DNA of 64,000 nt from Clostridium niameyense (lineage in GTDB: Bacteria > Bacillota > Clostridia > Clostridiales > Clostridiaceae), in the NCBI RefSeq assembly GCF_001243045.1, contig NZ_LN849007.1, forward strand, positions 1,020,989-1,084,988. The letters are read 5' to 3'. The position numbers and the translations under genes were made by a program. Below are positions 52,601-61,698 of this stretch, one piece after another (the first letter of the stretch is position 1; each line of letters opens with the position of its first letter). The notes under the pieces were generated by a model. The model searched no databases, was not told the DNA's origin, and saw only the letters and a list, made by a program, of their open reading frames with translations.

Positions 52601-55217
52601 TATTGTTGATGACGAAGAGGAAAATAAATTACTTAAAGGTATAGGAAGTCATTATGAAAATAGTATAGATGAAAATTTATTTAAATCTTGGCTTCAAAAG
52701 TCAGATATGGTGGTGATAGCTGATATCTATAATACATTTAAAACTTATGGAATCTTTAATTATGCTAATATTGCATATAGTTTTGATGAAATTATAGAAA
52801 TTATGAATACTCCTAAAAAATTATATAAGTTAATTAAAAGATGGCTTAATGTATTAGTTGAAGAAAAAGTTATTATTTTATGTGATGAAAAATATAAAGC
52901 AATTAATACTGATCATGAAAAACTAAATTCATCAAAATTGTGGAATGAATTTTATAAAATAGAAGAAAAGTTTAATTATAGTAAATCATTCTTAGATTAT
53001 TTAAAAAAGTCTAGTGATTTATTACCTCAACTGGTACAAGGAAAAGAGAATCCATTAGATGTATTATTTCCCAAAGGTGATGTGGGACCAGCTATGGCAG
53101 CATATCATGATAACAAGATAAATAAAATGCTAAATTATATAACTAAAAAGGAAATACAATATCTTTGCAAAAAGCAAAATAGGGAAAATTCATCAGAAGT
53201 ATTTCGCATATTAGAAATAGGTGCTGGTGTAGGAGGAACTTCTATTGATGTTATACCTGAAATAGATGGTTGTAAAGTTGAATATTACTTCACAGATCTT
53301 TCAACTTTCTTTCTTAATAAGGCTCAGGAAAATTTTAAAGATTATAATTGGGTAAAGTATGGAATCTTTGATATAAATGAAGAATTCGGATTACAAGGAT
53401 ATGAGGCATTTTCTTTTGATTTGATTTTATGTGCAAATGTATTACATAATTCTAAAGATGTACATTATGTAATGGAAAATTTAAAAGGAATGTTAAAAGA
53501 ACAGGGAAGCATGATAATTTTAGAAGAAACACAAACAAGTTATATGTTATTAACATCTATGGAGTTCAAAGACGGATTAACGGGTTTCTTAGATGAACGT
53601 AAAGATAAAGATCAAACTTTTTTCACAAGATCACAATGGGAAAATATATTTAATAATCATAAAGGTAAAATTGTGTATGAATTTCCTAATAAAAAAAGTA
53701 AATTAGATCTATTAGGTCAGACAATTTATATCACACGTTTTGTTGGAGAGTATAAAGCTATAAATAAAAAACAAATTAAGGAGTACTTAGAAAATACGGT
53801 TTCATCATATATGGTACCAAATGATATCTTGGTATTGCCCAATATTCCATTAACAGCTAATAAGAAAATTGATAATAAAAAACTAAAAGACTATTTTATT
53901 AAAATTGAAAATAATGTGAGTACTAAAGAGCAGAGTGAATTGCCTCAAACAGATTTAGAAAGAAGAATTGAAGAAATTTGGTGCAAAGAATTAAATATTA
54001 AATCTATTGGCAGAAATGATAATTTTTATCTAGTAGGTGGAGATTCACTTTTAATTGCTCAGGTTATAGGTCAAATGTTAAAAAAATTGCCAGAAATAAA
54101 AGGGTGGGAATGGAGTACATTGCTTACAGAAATGATGCAAGCCCCAACAATAAGGCAAATTTCAGAGAAAATTGAAGAGTTTCAAAAGGATAAAAATTCC
54201 TTTATTGATCCTTGCTTAGTTCATGTAAAAAGAAGTAATGAATCTAATGATAATTCTGTTGCAAAAGTTTTATTTCACGCAGGAACTGGAACATTAACAC
54301 CATATAATAATTTACTTTCTTATATAGAAAAAGATAGTAAAAATAATGAAAGTATTTTAGGATTTACCTTTGGTAATGATGCAGATTATATTTCTATGGA
54401 AACTAGTAAAACATTTAATTTATTGGGGGAAAAATATGGAAAGATATTATCAGATTTAGGATATTCAAAATATATTTTAATTGGACATTGTGTAGGAGGA
54501 TTAATTGCTTTAGAAGCAGCACATTATCTAAAAAATAAAGGTAAATGTGTTTCAGATGTAACTCTTATTAGTGCTGGAATACCTAGAAAAAAAGAAAAAA
54601 CCATACTTTCAGATACTACAGATGAAATTTATAAAAAAACTTTACAATCTAGTCTTGATAATGAACTTCTCTTGGAGAGAATTTTTGCAAAATTAATAAA
54701 TGCTAATGAATATAAAGCTGGATATACAATTGATGAGGAGCGTTTGCAAAAATATATTGAATATTTATCACGAAAAGGTACAGGAGATATAACGGTTGAA
54801 GCCTTATGTAATGGTGAAGGTGAGTATGAGGATGTTGCAGCTGAATTTTGTAGGCAATCAAGTAAATCTATTTCTGAGAGATTAAATGCACTTTATAACA
54901 CTATTGAGAAACCCGATGGCGAATTAATGGAGCATCAGTTAAAAATGTTAAATATATTGTTTAGAATCTTCTCTCAAAATTTTAGATGTGTGGCTAGCTA
55001 TGAACCTGCTCCATATTGCGGAAATATGAGAATCTTTTGTTGTGAAATACAGGGCAATCACTTTTATCCTGGATTTTTCCAAGAAGACTACGAAACATGG
55101 AAGCCTTATGCAAAAGGTAAATTATATTATTCTACTATAGCAGGTCAACACTTTGATTGCATAACGGAGCCAAACTTAGAGGAAAATGTAAAGAAAATTT
55201 TAAAATTTATGTATTAA
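49656..55217 (+). CDS. NRPS: docking-Cy-A(Cys)-MT-PCP-TE (PchF-like)
   Basis: 1853 residues. A TubC-like docking domain at 1-52 (IQDYIDELTEKNIIIWTEGDNIKYKAPKG pattern). Cyclisation domain about 65-510 (FPLTNIQNSYVMGR; intact D-MLIA-D-FV-S near 200). Adenylation about 525-930 (FTSGTTGEPKG near 672, FDLSVYDIFG near 718, GGATEASIWS near 816; cysteine-like), interrupted by a methyltransferase about 1000-1380 with SAM motif LEIGAGVGGTS near 1185, then A10 LTANKKIDNKKL near 1397. Carrier VGGDSLL near 1462. Thioesterase about 1530-1853 with GHCVGG, a cysteine nucleophile at 1612, and late GQHFD. Same domain order as PchF plus a docking domain. Confidence 0.93.
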   Translation: MGIQDYIDELTEKNIIIWTEGDNIKYKAPKGTVTSKILESIKSRKAEILQYFGENDDMKFTKNHKLRYEKFPLTNIQNSYVMGRNNLYELGGVGCHGYIEVVFDEILDRDKIETAWNKVIQKHDMLRAIILNSEYQIVQEAVPYVKVPCIDLREANEGVIKEREDLCNKLANKQYELGEWPMCDLALSIENKKSIIHFSLDMLIADFVSMNIILNDLELFYRNSDMIIIPTTLYRDVVIYQSKQKSLKSMARREAELYWNKKIREMGEAPDLPVLSNNNDNFKFFQKKVFIDNKLWNSFCSSGSKHRVTPSVLIMSCLSEIISLWSSNNKFCINTTLLNRPNISDDIDKIVGDFTDVNITSVELNYKNNFIERVQSLQETLWNDLEHNAVSGVEVLRKLTKQRKKNVIIPVVFTSTLGVSSKNDMTVKKAIGNKLSQTPQVYIDCQASEENSGATINWDIREGIFDECVIDDMFESFKELILSICKEADKIFLLKHPAKLPYETVEIRTKVNNTQKNIQPMMLEDGFLNSLKKYPKKTALITEDGEYTYKKLSKYVVSIINILNQEHVKKGDTVGINIDKGVWQIAAVLATLIVKATYVPIDFTQPTIRKKKIINKAGIKLVFSQEEEIELQKDCKLVNVSSISIGNMEDMEIIKINDIKTDKDYDRPAYIIFTSGTTGEPKGVIISHRAAMNTICDVNQRYNINKNDIFLGLANLSFDLSVYDIFGCFMISGTLVLPNSDKIKDSKYLADLVLVQKITIWNSVPAQMQMFINYLESVEYNSNINIKLILLSGDWIPVNLPKRIYSILNNTKVVSLGGATEASIWSILYDIEQDKSFEKSIPYGKPMYNQKFYILDENMQHCPNYVDGSLYIGGVGLSLGYLNDEKQNKEKYCILQETQERVYKTGDRGCYRKDGVIIFKGRDKGDEQVKIHGHRVELPEIRSVLNEHPSINSAVTLAIGDTPDNLHINAVVSPMIKNNLGDIVDDEEENKLLKGIGSHYENSIDENLFKSWLQKSDMVVIADIYNTFKTYGIFNYANIAYSFDEIIEIMNTPKKLYKLIKRWLNVLVEEKVIILCDEKYKAINTDHEKLNSSKLWNEFYKIEEKFNYSKSFLDYLKKSSDLLPQLVQGKENPLDVLFPKGDVGPAMAAYHDNKINKMLNYITKKEIQYLCKKQNRENSSEVFRILEIGAGVGGTSIDVIPEIDGCKVEYYFTDLSTFFLNKAQENFKDYNWVKYGIFDINEEFGLQGYEAFSFDLILCANVLHNSKDVHYVMENLKGMLKEQGSMIILEETQTSYMLLTSMEFKDGLTGFLDERKDKDQTFFTRSQWENIFNNHKGKIVYEFPNKKSKLDLLGQTIYITRFVGEYKAINKKQIKEYLENTVSSYMVPNDILVLPNIPLTANKKIDNKKLKDYFIKIENNVSTKEQSELPQTDLERRIEEIWCKELNIKSIGRNDNFYLVGGDSLLIAQVIGQMLKKLPEIKGWEWSTLLTEMMQAPTIRQISEKIEEFQKDKNSFIDPCLVHVKRSNESNDNSVAKVLFHAGTGTLTPYNNLLSYIEKDSKNNESILGFTFGNDADYISMETSKTFNLLGEKYGKILSDLGYSKYILIGHCVGGLIALEAAHYLKNKGKCVSDVTLISAGIPRKKEKTILSDTTDEIYKKTLQSSLDNELLLERIFAKLINANEYKAGYTIDEERLQKYIEYLSRKGTGDITVEALCNGEGEYEDVAAEFCRQSSKSISERLNALYNTIEKPDGELMEHQLKMLNILFRIFSQNFRCVASYEPAPYCGNMRIFCCEIQGNHFYPGFFQEDYETWKPYAKGKLYYSTIAGQHFDCITEPNLEENVKKILKFMY

Positions 55218-55239
55218 TAATTCAATTAAGCAATTCTAA

Positions 55240-55276
55240 ATTACACTATGCAGTTATAAATGCTGCGTAGTGTAAT
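55240..55276 (+). other. intercistronic hairpin between NRPS2 and reductase
   Basis: 14-bp stem (55240-55253 with 55263-55276, one T-G pair), 9-base loop, no T-run. May protect or process the operon mRNA rather than end it. Confidence 0.5.
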
Positions 55277-55294
55277 AGAAAGGATGAGTTTGTT

Positions 55295-56377
55295 ATGAAA
55301 AGGATAGGTGTTTTAGGTGGTACGGGTAAAATAGGTAAAAGAATAATTAAAATTTTAAAAGATGATTATTTTATTTTAGCTTCATATAGAACAAATAAAC
55401 AAGAATCAGATGAAAAGTGTAAATTTATACAACTAGATATATCTAATGTAGAAAGATTAAGAGAATTTTGCAGGCAATGTGACATAATCATTAATTGTGC
55501 TGGAGCATCATATATCAATGGAGAAACAGTTGCGAGAATAGCATCTGAGTTAAATATTCCATTAGTTGATCCTTCTGGAGAGTCTTTTTTAGAAAATAGA
55601 ATTGATGATATAAAAAATAAAAATATATTTGTATTATCAAGTGGTTATTTTCCAGGAATGACAGGTTTACTTATGCGTTTTTTATGTGACAAATTTGATA
55701 AACCCAAGGAACTGTATGGTATGAGTGCAACAAGAGAAATTCCTAGTAAATCAGCCATTGAAGATTTTATTTTAACTAATATTGCTGGTTTTGGATTGGC
55801 TTTAAATTACTACGAAAATGGAGAATTTAAAAGAGATGAGAGCGAATTTATAGAGGTTTTAAAAAATCAGGAGTATAAATTCCAAAATTACTATACAGTG
55901 GAGCTTGATAGAGTTGTAAAAAAATATTCTCTTGAAAAAGCCAATTGGTATAATTCAGAATTTTCAAGTAATATCACGCAAAAAATGCAGGAGGCAATTA
56001 TTAAATTCAGAATTAAAGAAGCTTCATATGAATTTAAAGAAATAACAAATGACATACAACAGGAGTTCAAAAAAAATATAAAAGATAAAGAGCCGTTTAA
56101 TTATATACGTATTTGTGTTAAAGGGACTAATGGAAATACAGAACTTTGTAGAAAGGTAGAAATAACTAACAAATATAGTAGTGATATCAGTGCTGTAATA
56201 GCGGCGTATACGGCAAAAGCTATTTTAGATTTAAGTTTAAATAATGGCATATATTATGCAATGGACATAATTGATGTAGATACTATAATTAGGGATTTGC
56301 CTAAATTTAACATAAAGTTAAATTTAACTGAAAGCATAATAGAGGATGATGAATGTTATGAAGAAGGAGAAATCTAA
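55295..56377 (+). CDS. saccharopine-dehydrogenase-like reductase (thiazoline reductase candidate)
   Basis: 360 residues. N-terminal Rossmann NAD(P)-binding motif GVLGGTGKIGKRI, then QLDISNVERLREFCRQCDIIINCAGAS and PLVDPSGES. Saccharopine dehydrogenase-like fold rather than the Gfo/Idh-like fold of PchG/YbtU. Its place right after the MT-containing NRPS suggests it reduces the second thiazoline to a thiazolidine before N-methylation, the task done by PchG or PchK in pyochelin systems (inference). It overlaps the hydrolase frame by about 20 bp. Confidence 0.8.
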   Translation: MKRIGVLGGTGKIGKRIIKILKDDYFILASYRTNKQESDEKCKFIQLDISNVERLREFCRQCDIIINCAGASYINGETVARIASELNIPLVDPSGESFLENRIDDIKNKNIFVLSSGYFPGMTGLLMRFLCDKFDKPKELYGMSATREIPSKSAIEDFILTNIAGFGLALNYYENGEFKRDESEFIEVLKNQEYKFQNYYTVELDRVVKKYSLEKANWYNSEFSSNITQKMQEAIIKFRIKEASYEFKEITNDIQQEFKKNIKDKEPFNYIRICVKGTNGNTELCRKVEITNKYSSDISAVIAAYTAKAILDLSLNNGIYYAMDIIDVDTIIRDLPKFNIKLNLTESIIEDDECYEEGEI

Positions 56378-57122
56378 ACTTCATATAATTGGAGATTCAC
56401 ATAATAAAAAGGTTTTATTGATACATGGTATGGGATTTTACTGGGAAAAATGTTTTTTTAGTATTATTAATGAGTTAAAGAAAAAATATTGTTTGCTAAT
56501 ACCAGAACTGGAAGGTCATAATTTAGATTCTGTAGGAGAAATATCTTCAGTATATTCAAGTGCAAATAATATTATTGAATAAATTTATAATTATAAATTA
56601 AGTGATTTATACGCTGTTTATGGAATATCACTAGGAGCAAGCATAGCCCTAGAAATAGCTTTAAAAAGAAAATTAATGATTAAAAAATTAATATTAGATG
56701 GTGGACAATATGAATCAATGGGAATAATGAAAAAAATGTATGCCTATGTAATATCCAAGGAATTTCAAAAAGTAATTAATGGCAAACACATAAAAAGTTA
56801 TATTCAAAAACAAATGGGTTATTTAAAAAATAATGATATTGATGTATTACAAAATCTTACATGTAAAAATATAAAATTTAATTGTTTGTATAAAGCCGCA
56901 TTAGCAGCTTATAGTTATGATGTTGTTAATCGTCCCGAAAAATTGGATATGGATGTAACTATTATGTATGGGGAAAATGAAATATATGCTAAAAGATCTG
57001 TAGCAATAGTGAATAAGAAATGCTTAAAGCCATTAAATGTCTTCGAGTGTAAAGGAATGGGACATGGCGAAGCATTAAGCAAAAAGCCTATTGAAATTTG
57101 CAAATTAATTGAAAAATTATAA
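56358..57122 (+). pseudogene. alpha/beta hydrolase interrupted by an in-frame TAA
   Basis: One frame of about 254 codons, with starts possible at 56346, 56349 or 56358. It reads HNKKVLLIHGMGFYWEKCF, then is cut by TAA at 56580-56582, and goes on in the same frame with YAVYGISLGASIALE (G-x-S-x-G nucleophile elbow), VTIMYGENEIYAKRS (acid) and CKGMGHGEALS (His). All three catalytic elements are present but the last two are after the stop. Likely once a hydrolase of the metallophore locus, for release or hydrolysis of the metal complex. One C-to-T change (CAA to TAA) would explain it. Confidence 0.8.
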
Positions 57123-57178
57123 TAAATTAATTAAAAAATTATTTTATATATTATTTATGAAAATGAGGGGGAATAATT

Positions 57179-57784
57179 ATGAAAACAAAAAACAAATTCG
57201 GTATAAAGGATATAGTTACAGTAGCTGCAATGATGGTTCTATTCTTTGGGGCCTCAATGATAATTGGAATGGTAGCTTTACCTATACCAATAGTTTATTT
57301 ATATGGAACAGCTGGCATTGAAATGTTTATTGGAGCAATTTTTTATTTAGTTGCTGCCAATAGGATAAATAAACATGGGTTGTTGTTTGTATGGGCAACT
57401 GTATATGGAATTATCAATGGGGTAATGGGCTATACATTTATGACACTTTATTTTGTAATTGTTGGAATTATTGCTGAGCTTGCAATGTTAGGAAAAGATA
57501 CTTATAGAAATCCACTGAGAAATATGATTGGTTGGGATATATATAGTATAGGAATGGTAGTTGGAATTGCAATGCCAATTTGGGCAGCATGGGATAGTTA
57601 TAAAAAAATGGCTTTAAGTGGGGGATTTTCCTTAGAAACTTTAAAGATGCAATATAATATGGTAACTAGACCAGAACTTATGCTAGTAGCAATAATTGTT
57701 ACTGTAATTCTTTCATCACTTGGAATATTATTTGGACAAAAATTATTAAAGAAGCATTTTAAAAAAGCTGGAATTGTAGGTTGA
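57179..57784 (+). CDS. ECF transporter S component (MptD family)
   Basis: 201 residues with five to six membrane segments (about 12-40, 48-68, 72-100, 115-145, 168-190). Start MKTKNKFGIKDIVTVAAMMVLFF and PIPIVYLYGTAGIEMFIGAIFYLVA fit the MptD-like putative S-component family, often found with siderophore-type loci. It would bind the substrate for the T and A components encoded next. The substrate is unknown; a metallophore, its metal complex or a precursor are options. GAGGGGG ribosome site. Confidence 0.85.
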   Translation: MKTKNKFGIKDIVTVAAMMVLFFGASMIIGMVALPIPIVYLYGTAGIEMFIGAIFYLVAANRINKHGLLFVWATVYGIINGVMGYTFMTLYFVIVGIIAELAMLGKDTYRNPLRNMIGWDIYSIGMVVGIAMPIWAAWDSYKKMALSGGFSLETLKMQYNMVTRPELMLVAIIVTVILSSLGILFGQKLLKKHFKKAGIVG

Positions 57785-58491
57785 TAAAAGTGCAGAAAAG
57801 TAATAGAACAATAGAAAATTTAAATGGAGCAACAGGCTTAATTATTACAACATTTTCTTGTATAGTAACACTTTTTACTACAAATATTTATACTCATGCT
57901 TTATTTACTATATGGTTATTCATTTTACTAATATATTTTGGTCTTGTTAAACATGGATTAGTTTATCTATCTCTATATATATTTTCAGTATTATGGCTTA
58001 TTTTAATTGCTCCTAAAGGGATTTCATTCCCATCACCCATGCTTTTTAGCATGATGTATAAGTTAATATTACCTATAATGCCAGCAGTATTAACCATAAA
58101 GATACCATCTGGTAAAGTATTAGCAGCTATGAGAAAAATACCAATATCAAAAAATGTAATGTTAGTACTAGTAGTATTAATAAGATTTGCCCCAACTGTA
58201 TCTGGGGAATTTAAGGCAGTTAGAGAAGCTATGAAAATTAGAGGATTTATTGGACGTTTTAATATTTTATTTCATCCTCTAAAAACATTGGAATATGCTG
58301 TGGTGCCTATGGTGTTTAGGTCATTAAAAGTAGCTGACGAATTAGCAGCAGCTTCAATTGTAAGAGGAATTGAAAATCCGTGTCCTAAGGAAAGTTATTA
58401 TACATGTAAGTTTACAAGAATAGATGTAATAATACTTTTAATAAGCTTCCTTTTAGGTTTTATATCAATAGGTTATAAAGGAGGCATATAA
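57781..58491 (+). CDS. ECF transporter T component (CbiQ/EcfT-like)
   Basis: 236 residues from TTG 57781 (overlapping the upstream stop) or GTG 57790, the latter better spaced from TAGG. Four to five membrane segments in the N-terminal 120 residues, then the EcfT coupling region with AVREAMKIRGF and ELAAASIVRGIE (the paired A-R-G motifs that touch the ATPases). Part of a coupled run: 4-base overlap upstream, one-base overlap (TAATG) downstream. Confidence 0.88.
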   Translation: MIKVQKSNRTIENLNGATGLIITTFSCIVTLFTTNIYTHALFTIWLFILLIYFGLVKHGLVYLSLYIFSVLWLILIAPKGISFPSPMLFSMMYKLILPIMPAVLTIKIPSGKVLAAMRKIPISKNVMLVLVVLIRFAPTVSGEFKAVREAMKIRGFIGRFNILFHPLKTLEYAVVPMVFRSLKVADELAAASIVRGIENPCPKESYYTCKFTRIDVIILLISFLLGFISIGYKGGI

Positions 58492-59987
58492 TGAAATCAA
58501 TAATTAATGTGAAAGATTTAGATTATTCTTATGATGACAATGGGCTTCAATTAAAAAATATTAATCTTGAAATTAAATCTGGAGAGGTAGTTGTTTTAAT
58601 TGGAAAATCAGGATGTGGCAAAAGTTCTATAACTAGAGTATTAAATGGATTGGTTCCAAATTTTTATGAGGGAAAATTAACTGGTGCTGCAGTCATAAAA
58701 GGAAAAAATCTAAATGAATTGAAATCTTGGGAGATAGGAAAATTAGCTGGAAATGTATTTCAAGATCCAAGAAGCCAGTTTTTTGCAAATGAAGTAGCAG
58801 GAGAGATAGCCTTTGGATGTGAAAATTATGGACTTTCACATTCAGAAATAGCTAAAAAAGTTAATATGTCAGCTAAAGATATGAATATTCATGATTTATT
58901 AGATAAGAGTATTCATACATTATCATATGGTATGCGTCAAAAGGTAGCAATAGCATCTGCAAAGGCAATAAATCCAGATATTTATATTATGGATGAGCCT
59001 TCTGCCAATTTAGATATTCAATCTACAAGATTATTGGCTAATTTAATTGAGAATTTAAAGCAATGTGGAAAAACCGTAATTATTGCAGAACATAGACTTT
59101 ATTATTTAACTCATTTAGTAGATAAATACTTATTTATGAAAAATGGAGAAATACAAAGGGAATTTAAACCAGAGGAATTATTAGCTTTAAAAAATGAACA
59201 GTTAATACAGTTAGGTTTAAGAGAAACAAATTTAATAAGATTAAAGAAAAGAAAATCTATAAAGCATAGTAGTAATTTGGTTTCACTTGAGCTAGAAAAT
59301 GTATCTAAAAAGTTTGATGAGTATACTATTTTACAAAACATAAGTGTTAAGTGCAAGAGAGGGGAAGTTATTGCATTAATTGGAGGTAATGGTACTGGTA
59401 AAAGTACACTGGGCAAGATTTTAGCTGGTCTTTTAAAAGAATCATCAGGAAATATACTAGTTAATGGAGAAAAACTGAGATTTAAGAAACGTTTGAGTAA
59501 AATATGGTATATACCACAGGATCTAGATAGTCAATTGTTTGGAGAGGATCTAATAGATGAGTTATTAACTGGAGTAAGAAATAAAAAAGAATTAATCCAT
59601 AAAGCCACAAGTATATTATCTGACTTAGGTTTATCTGAATTTGTAGATAAACATCCATCTACATTATCAGGGGGTCAAAAACAAAGATTAGCTTTAGGCG
59701 TGGCTTTAATTTATGATGCACCTATTATTATTTTAGATGAACCAACTTCAGGTCTTGATGGATCTAATATGAGAAGAGTAGCAAATATTATTAAAGATAT
59801 GTCTAATAAGGGTAAGACTATTATAATTATTACTCATGATGTAGAGTTTGCACTAAATGCATGTAACCGTGTTTTAAAAATAAAAAATGGAAGTTTGATT
59901 GAAGACTATCCTTTGGAGTCAGCATCAAGGTTATTAGTTTCCATGGGATATGTACAGGAAAAGGAGGAAAAGTATGCAGTATATTAG
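58491..59987 (+). CDS. ECF transporter fused ATPase (A-A')
   Basis: 498 residues with two ABC domains in tandem. First: Walker A GKSGCGKSS near 37-45, signature LSYGMRQK near 145, IMDEPSANLD near 165. Second: Walker A GGNGTGKST near 299-307, signature LSGGQKQR near 390, ILDEPTSGLD near 412. A single protein supplies both energy-coupling subunits. Overlaps the T gene by one base and the next gene by 14 bp. Confidence 0.92.
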   Translation: MKSIINVKDLDYSYDDNGLQLKNINLEIKSGEVVVLIGKSGCGKSSITRVLNGLVPNFYEGKLTGAAVIKGKNLNELKSWEIGKLAGNVFQDPRSQFFANEVAGEIAFGCENYGLSHSEIAKKVNMSAKDMNIHDLLDKSIHTLSYGMRQKVAIASAKAINPDIYIMDEPSANLDIQSTRLLANLIENLKQCGKTVIIAEHRLYYLTHLVDKYLFMKNGEIQREFKPEELLALKNEQLIQLGLRETNLIRLKKRKSIKHSSNLVSLELENVSKKFDEYTILQNISVKCKRGEVIALIGGNGTGKSTLGKILAGLLKESSGNILVNGEKLRFKKRLSKIWYIPQDLDSQLFGEDLIDELLTGVRNKKELIHKATSILSDLGLSEFVDKHPSTLSGGQKQRLALGVALIYDAPIIILDEPTSGLDGSNMRRVANIIKDMSNKGKTIIIITHDVEFALNACNRVLKIKNGSLIEDYPLESASRLLVSMGYVQEKEEKYAVY

Positions 59988-61698
59988 AGAGTATATTAAC
60001 CAGGTTATTATCTCAGTTATATTTGCAATTATTGGTGTGCTTTTGAGCATACTACCTTATTTTGCAATTGCAAATATAATTAGACTATTAATTGAAAATA
60101 AAACAGATATTAACGTATTTGTACCAATGATTATTTTAGCTTTAATTGGATTTATAGGAGGAATAGCTTTTCATGAAATATCTACTATTACATCACATAA
60201 TCTAGCATTTAGAATTATAGAAAGTACTAGAAAAAAATTAGCAGAAAAACTAGATAAATTATCTATGGGTACTATTGAGAGTAAGAGTAGTGGAGCATGG
60301 ACACAATTTATGGTGGAAACATTAGATAAAATGGAAAAGCCAATAGCCCATGTTATTCCAGAAGTTATTGCAAATTTACTAGTTCCTGTAGTTATTGTAA
60401 TCTGTATATTTATTATGGACTGGAGAATTGGAGTTGCAAACCTTATAACTCTTCCTTTAGGAATGCTATTTAGTATGTTAATGATGAGTGGATATAAAGA
60501 AAAATCAAAGAACTATATTGAGGCATCAAAAAAAATGAATGCAACAGTTGTAGAATATATAAAAGGAATTAAGGTGGTAAAAGCATTTAACCAATCAGCA
60601 TCATCTTATGAAAAATTTGGAGAAGCTGTTGCAGGTAATAGAGATGCTATGCTTAACTGGTATTTAACTGTATGTTTTTCTATGACAGCTGCAATGGAAG
60701 TATTGCCATCAACACTTTTATTTGTATTACCAGCCTCTTTAATGCTTTTTATGAAAGGAAGTATAGAGGCAGGAACTATGGTAATGTGTATTTTACTATC
60801 ATATGCATCATATAAACCTTTGATAAAAGCCATGACCTATGTAGATACAATTGCAAATGTTAGAGTTATCTTTGCTGAGATAGGAAATATTATGAATCTT
60901 CCTGAACTTAAAAGACCTAAAGAAAATGTAAAAGTTAATGGAGCAACAGTAAAATTTTGTGATGTAAGCTTTGGATATGGTGAAAACATGGTTTTTGAAA
61001 ATTTAAATTTAATAGCAAAAGAGGGGGAACTTACTGCTATTGTAGGACCATCCGGAAGTGGAAAATCTACTATTGCAAAACTTATAACAGGATTTTGGAA
61101 TGTGAATAAAGGTGATATTAAAATTGGAGGATCAAAACTTTCTAATATGCCTTTAGGTCAAAATATGGAGCTTGTAACATATGTATCACAAGAAAACTTT
61201 TTGTTTAATCAAAGTATCATAGATAATATGAAAATGGCAAAACCTAATGCAACACTTGAAGAAATTCAAGAAGCTTGTAGGAAAGCAAGTTGTCATGATT
61301 TTATTATGAGCTTACCCAAACAATATAATACTATAGCAGGAGATGCAGGAAGTCATTTTTCTGGTGGAGAAAGACAAAGGCTTACCATTGCAAGAGCGTT
61401 ACTAAAGGATAGTCCAATTATTTTATTAGATGAAGCAACTGCTTATTCTGATCCGGAAAATGAGGATTTAATTCAAAAATCTATTAGTGCATTGGTTAAG
61501 AGTAAGACAGTAATAATGATTGCCCATAGACTTTCTACTATAGTGAATGCTAATAAAATTTATGTATTAAATGAAGGAAATATAGAAGCAACAGGTACAC
61601 ATAAAGAATTACTTTCATCCTCTCCACTTTATAATTCTATGTGGAGGTCGCATTTAAGTGCCAAGGATAGAGGGGAGGAGATTAAATGCTACAGTTAA
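59974..61698 (+). CDS. ABC half-transporter (YbtP/IrtA-like)
   Basis: 574 residues from ATG 59974 (AAGGAGG 7 bases upstream, inside the end of the preceding gene). Six membrane segments in the first 310 residues, then an ATPase domain: Walker A GPSGSGKST near 362-370, signature FSGGERQR near 463, LLDEATAYSDPENE near 485, and H-switch IAHRLS. The exporter-like fold that YbtP and YbtQ use to import siderophore-bound iron. Partner is the overlapping next gene. Confidence 0.9.
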   Translation: MQYIREYINQVIISVIFAIIGVLLSILPYFAIANIIRLLIENKTDINVFVPMIILALIGFIGGIAFHEISTITSHNLAFRIIESTRKKLAEKLDKLSMGTIESKSSGAWTQFMVETLDKMEKPIAHVIPEVIANLLVPVVIVICIFIMDWRIGVANLITLPLGMLFSMLMMSGYKEKSKNYIEASKKMNATVVEYIKGIKVVKAFNQSASSYEKFGEAVAGNRDAMLNWYLTVCFSMTAAMEVLPSTLLFVLPASLMLFMKGSIEAGTMVMCILLSYASYKPLIKAMTYVDTIANVRVIFAEIGNIMNLPELKRPKENVKVNGATVKFCDVSFGYGENMVFENLNLIAKEGELTAIVGPSGSGKSTIAKLITGFWNVNKGDIKIGGSKLSNMPLGQNMELVTYVSQENFLFNQSIIDNMKMAKPNATLEEIQEACRKASCHDFIMSLPKQYNTIAGDAGSHFSGGERQRLTIARALLKDSPIILLDEATAYSDPENEDLIQKSISALVKSKTVIMIAHRLSTIVNANKIYVLNEGNIEATGTHKELLSSSPLYNSMWRSHLSAKDRGEEIKCYS

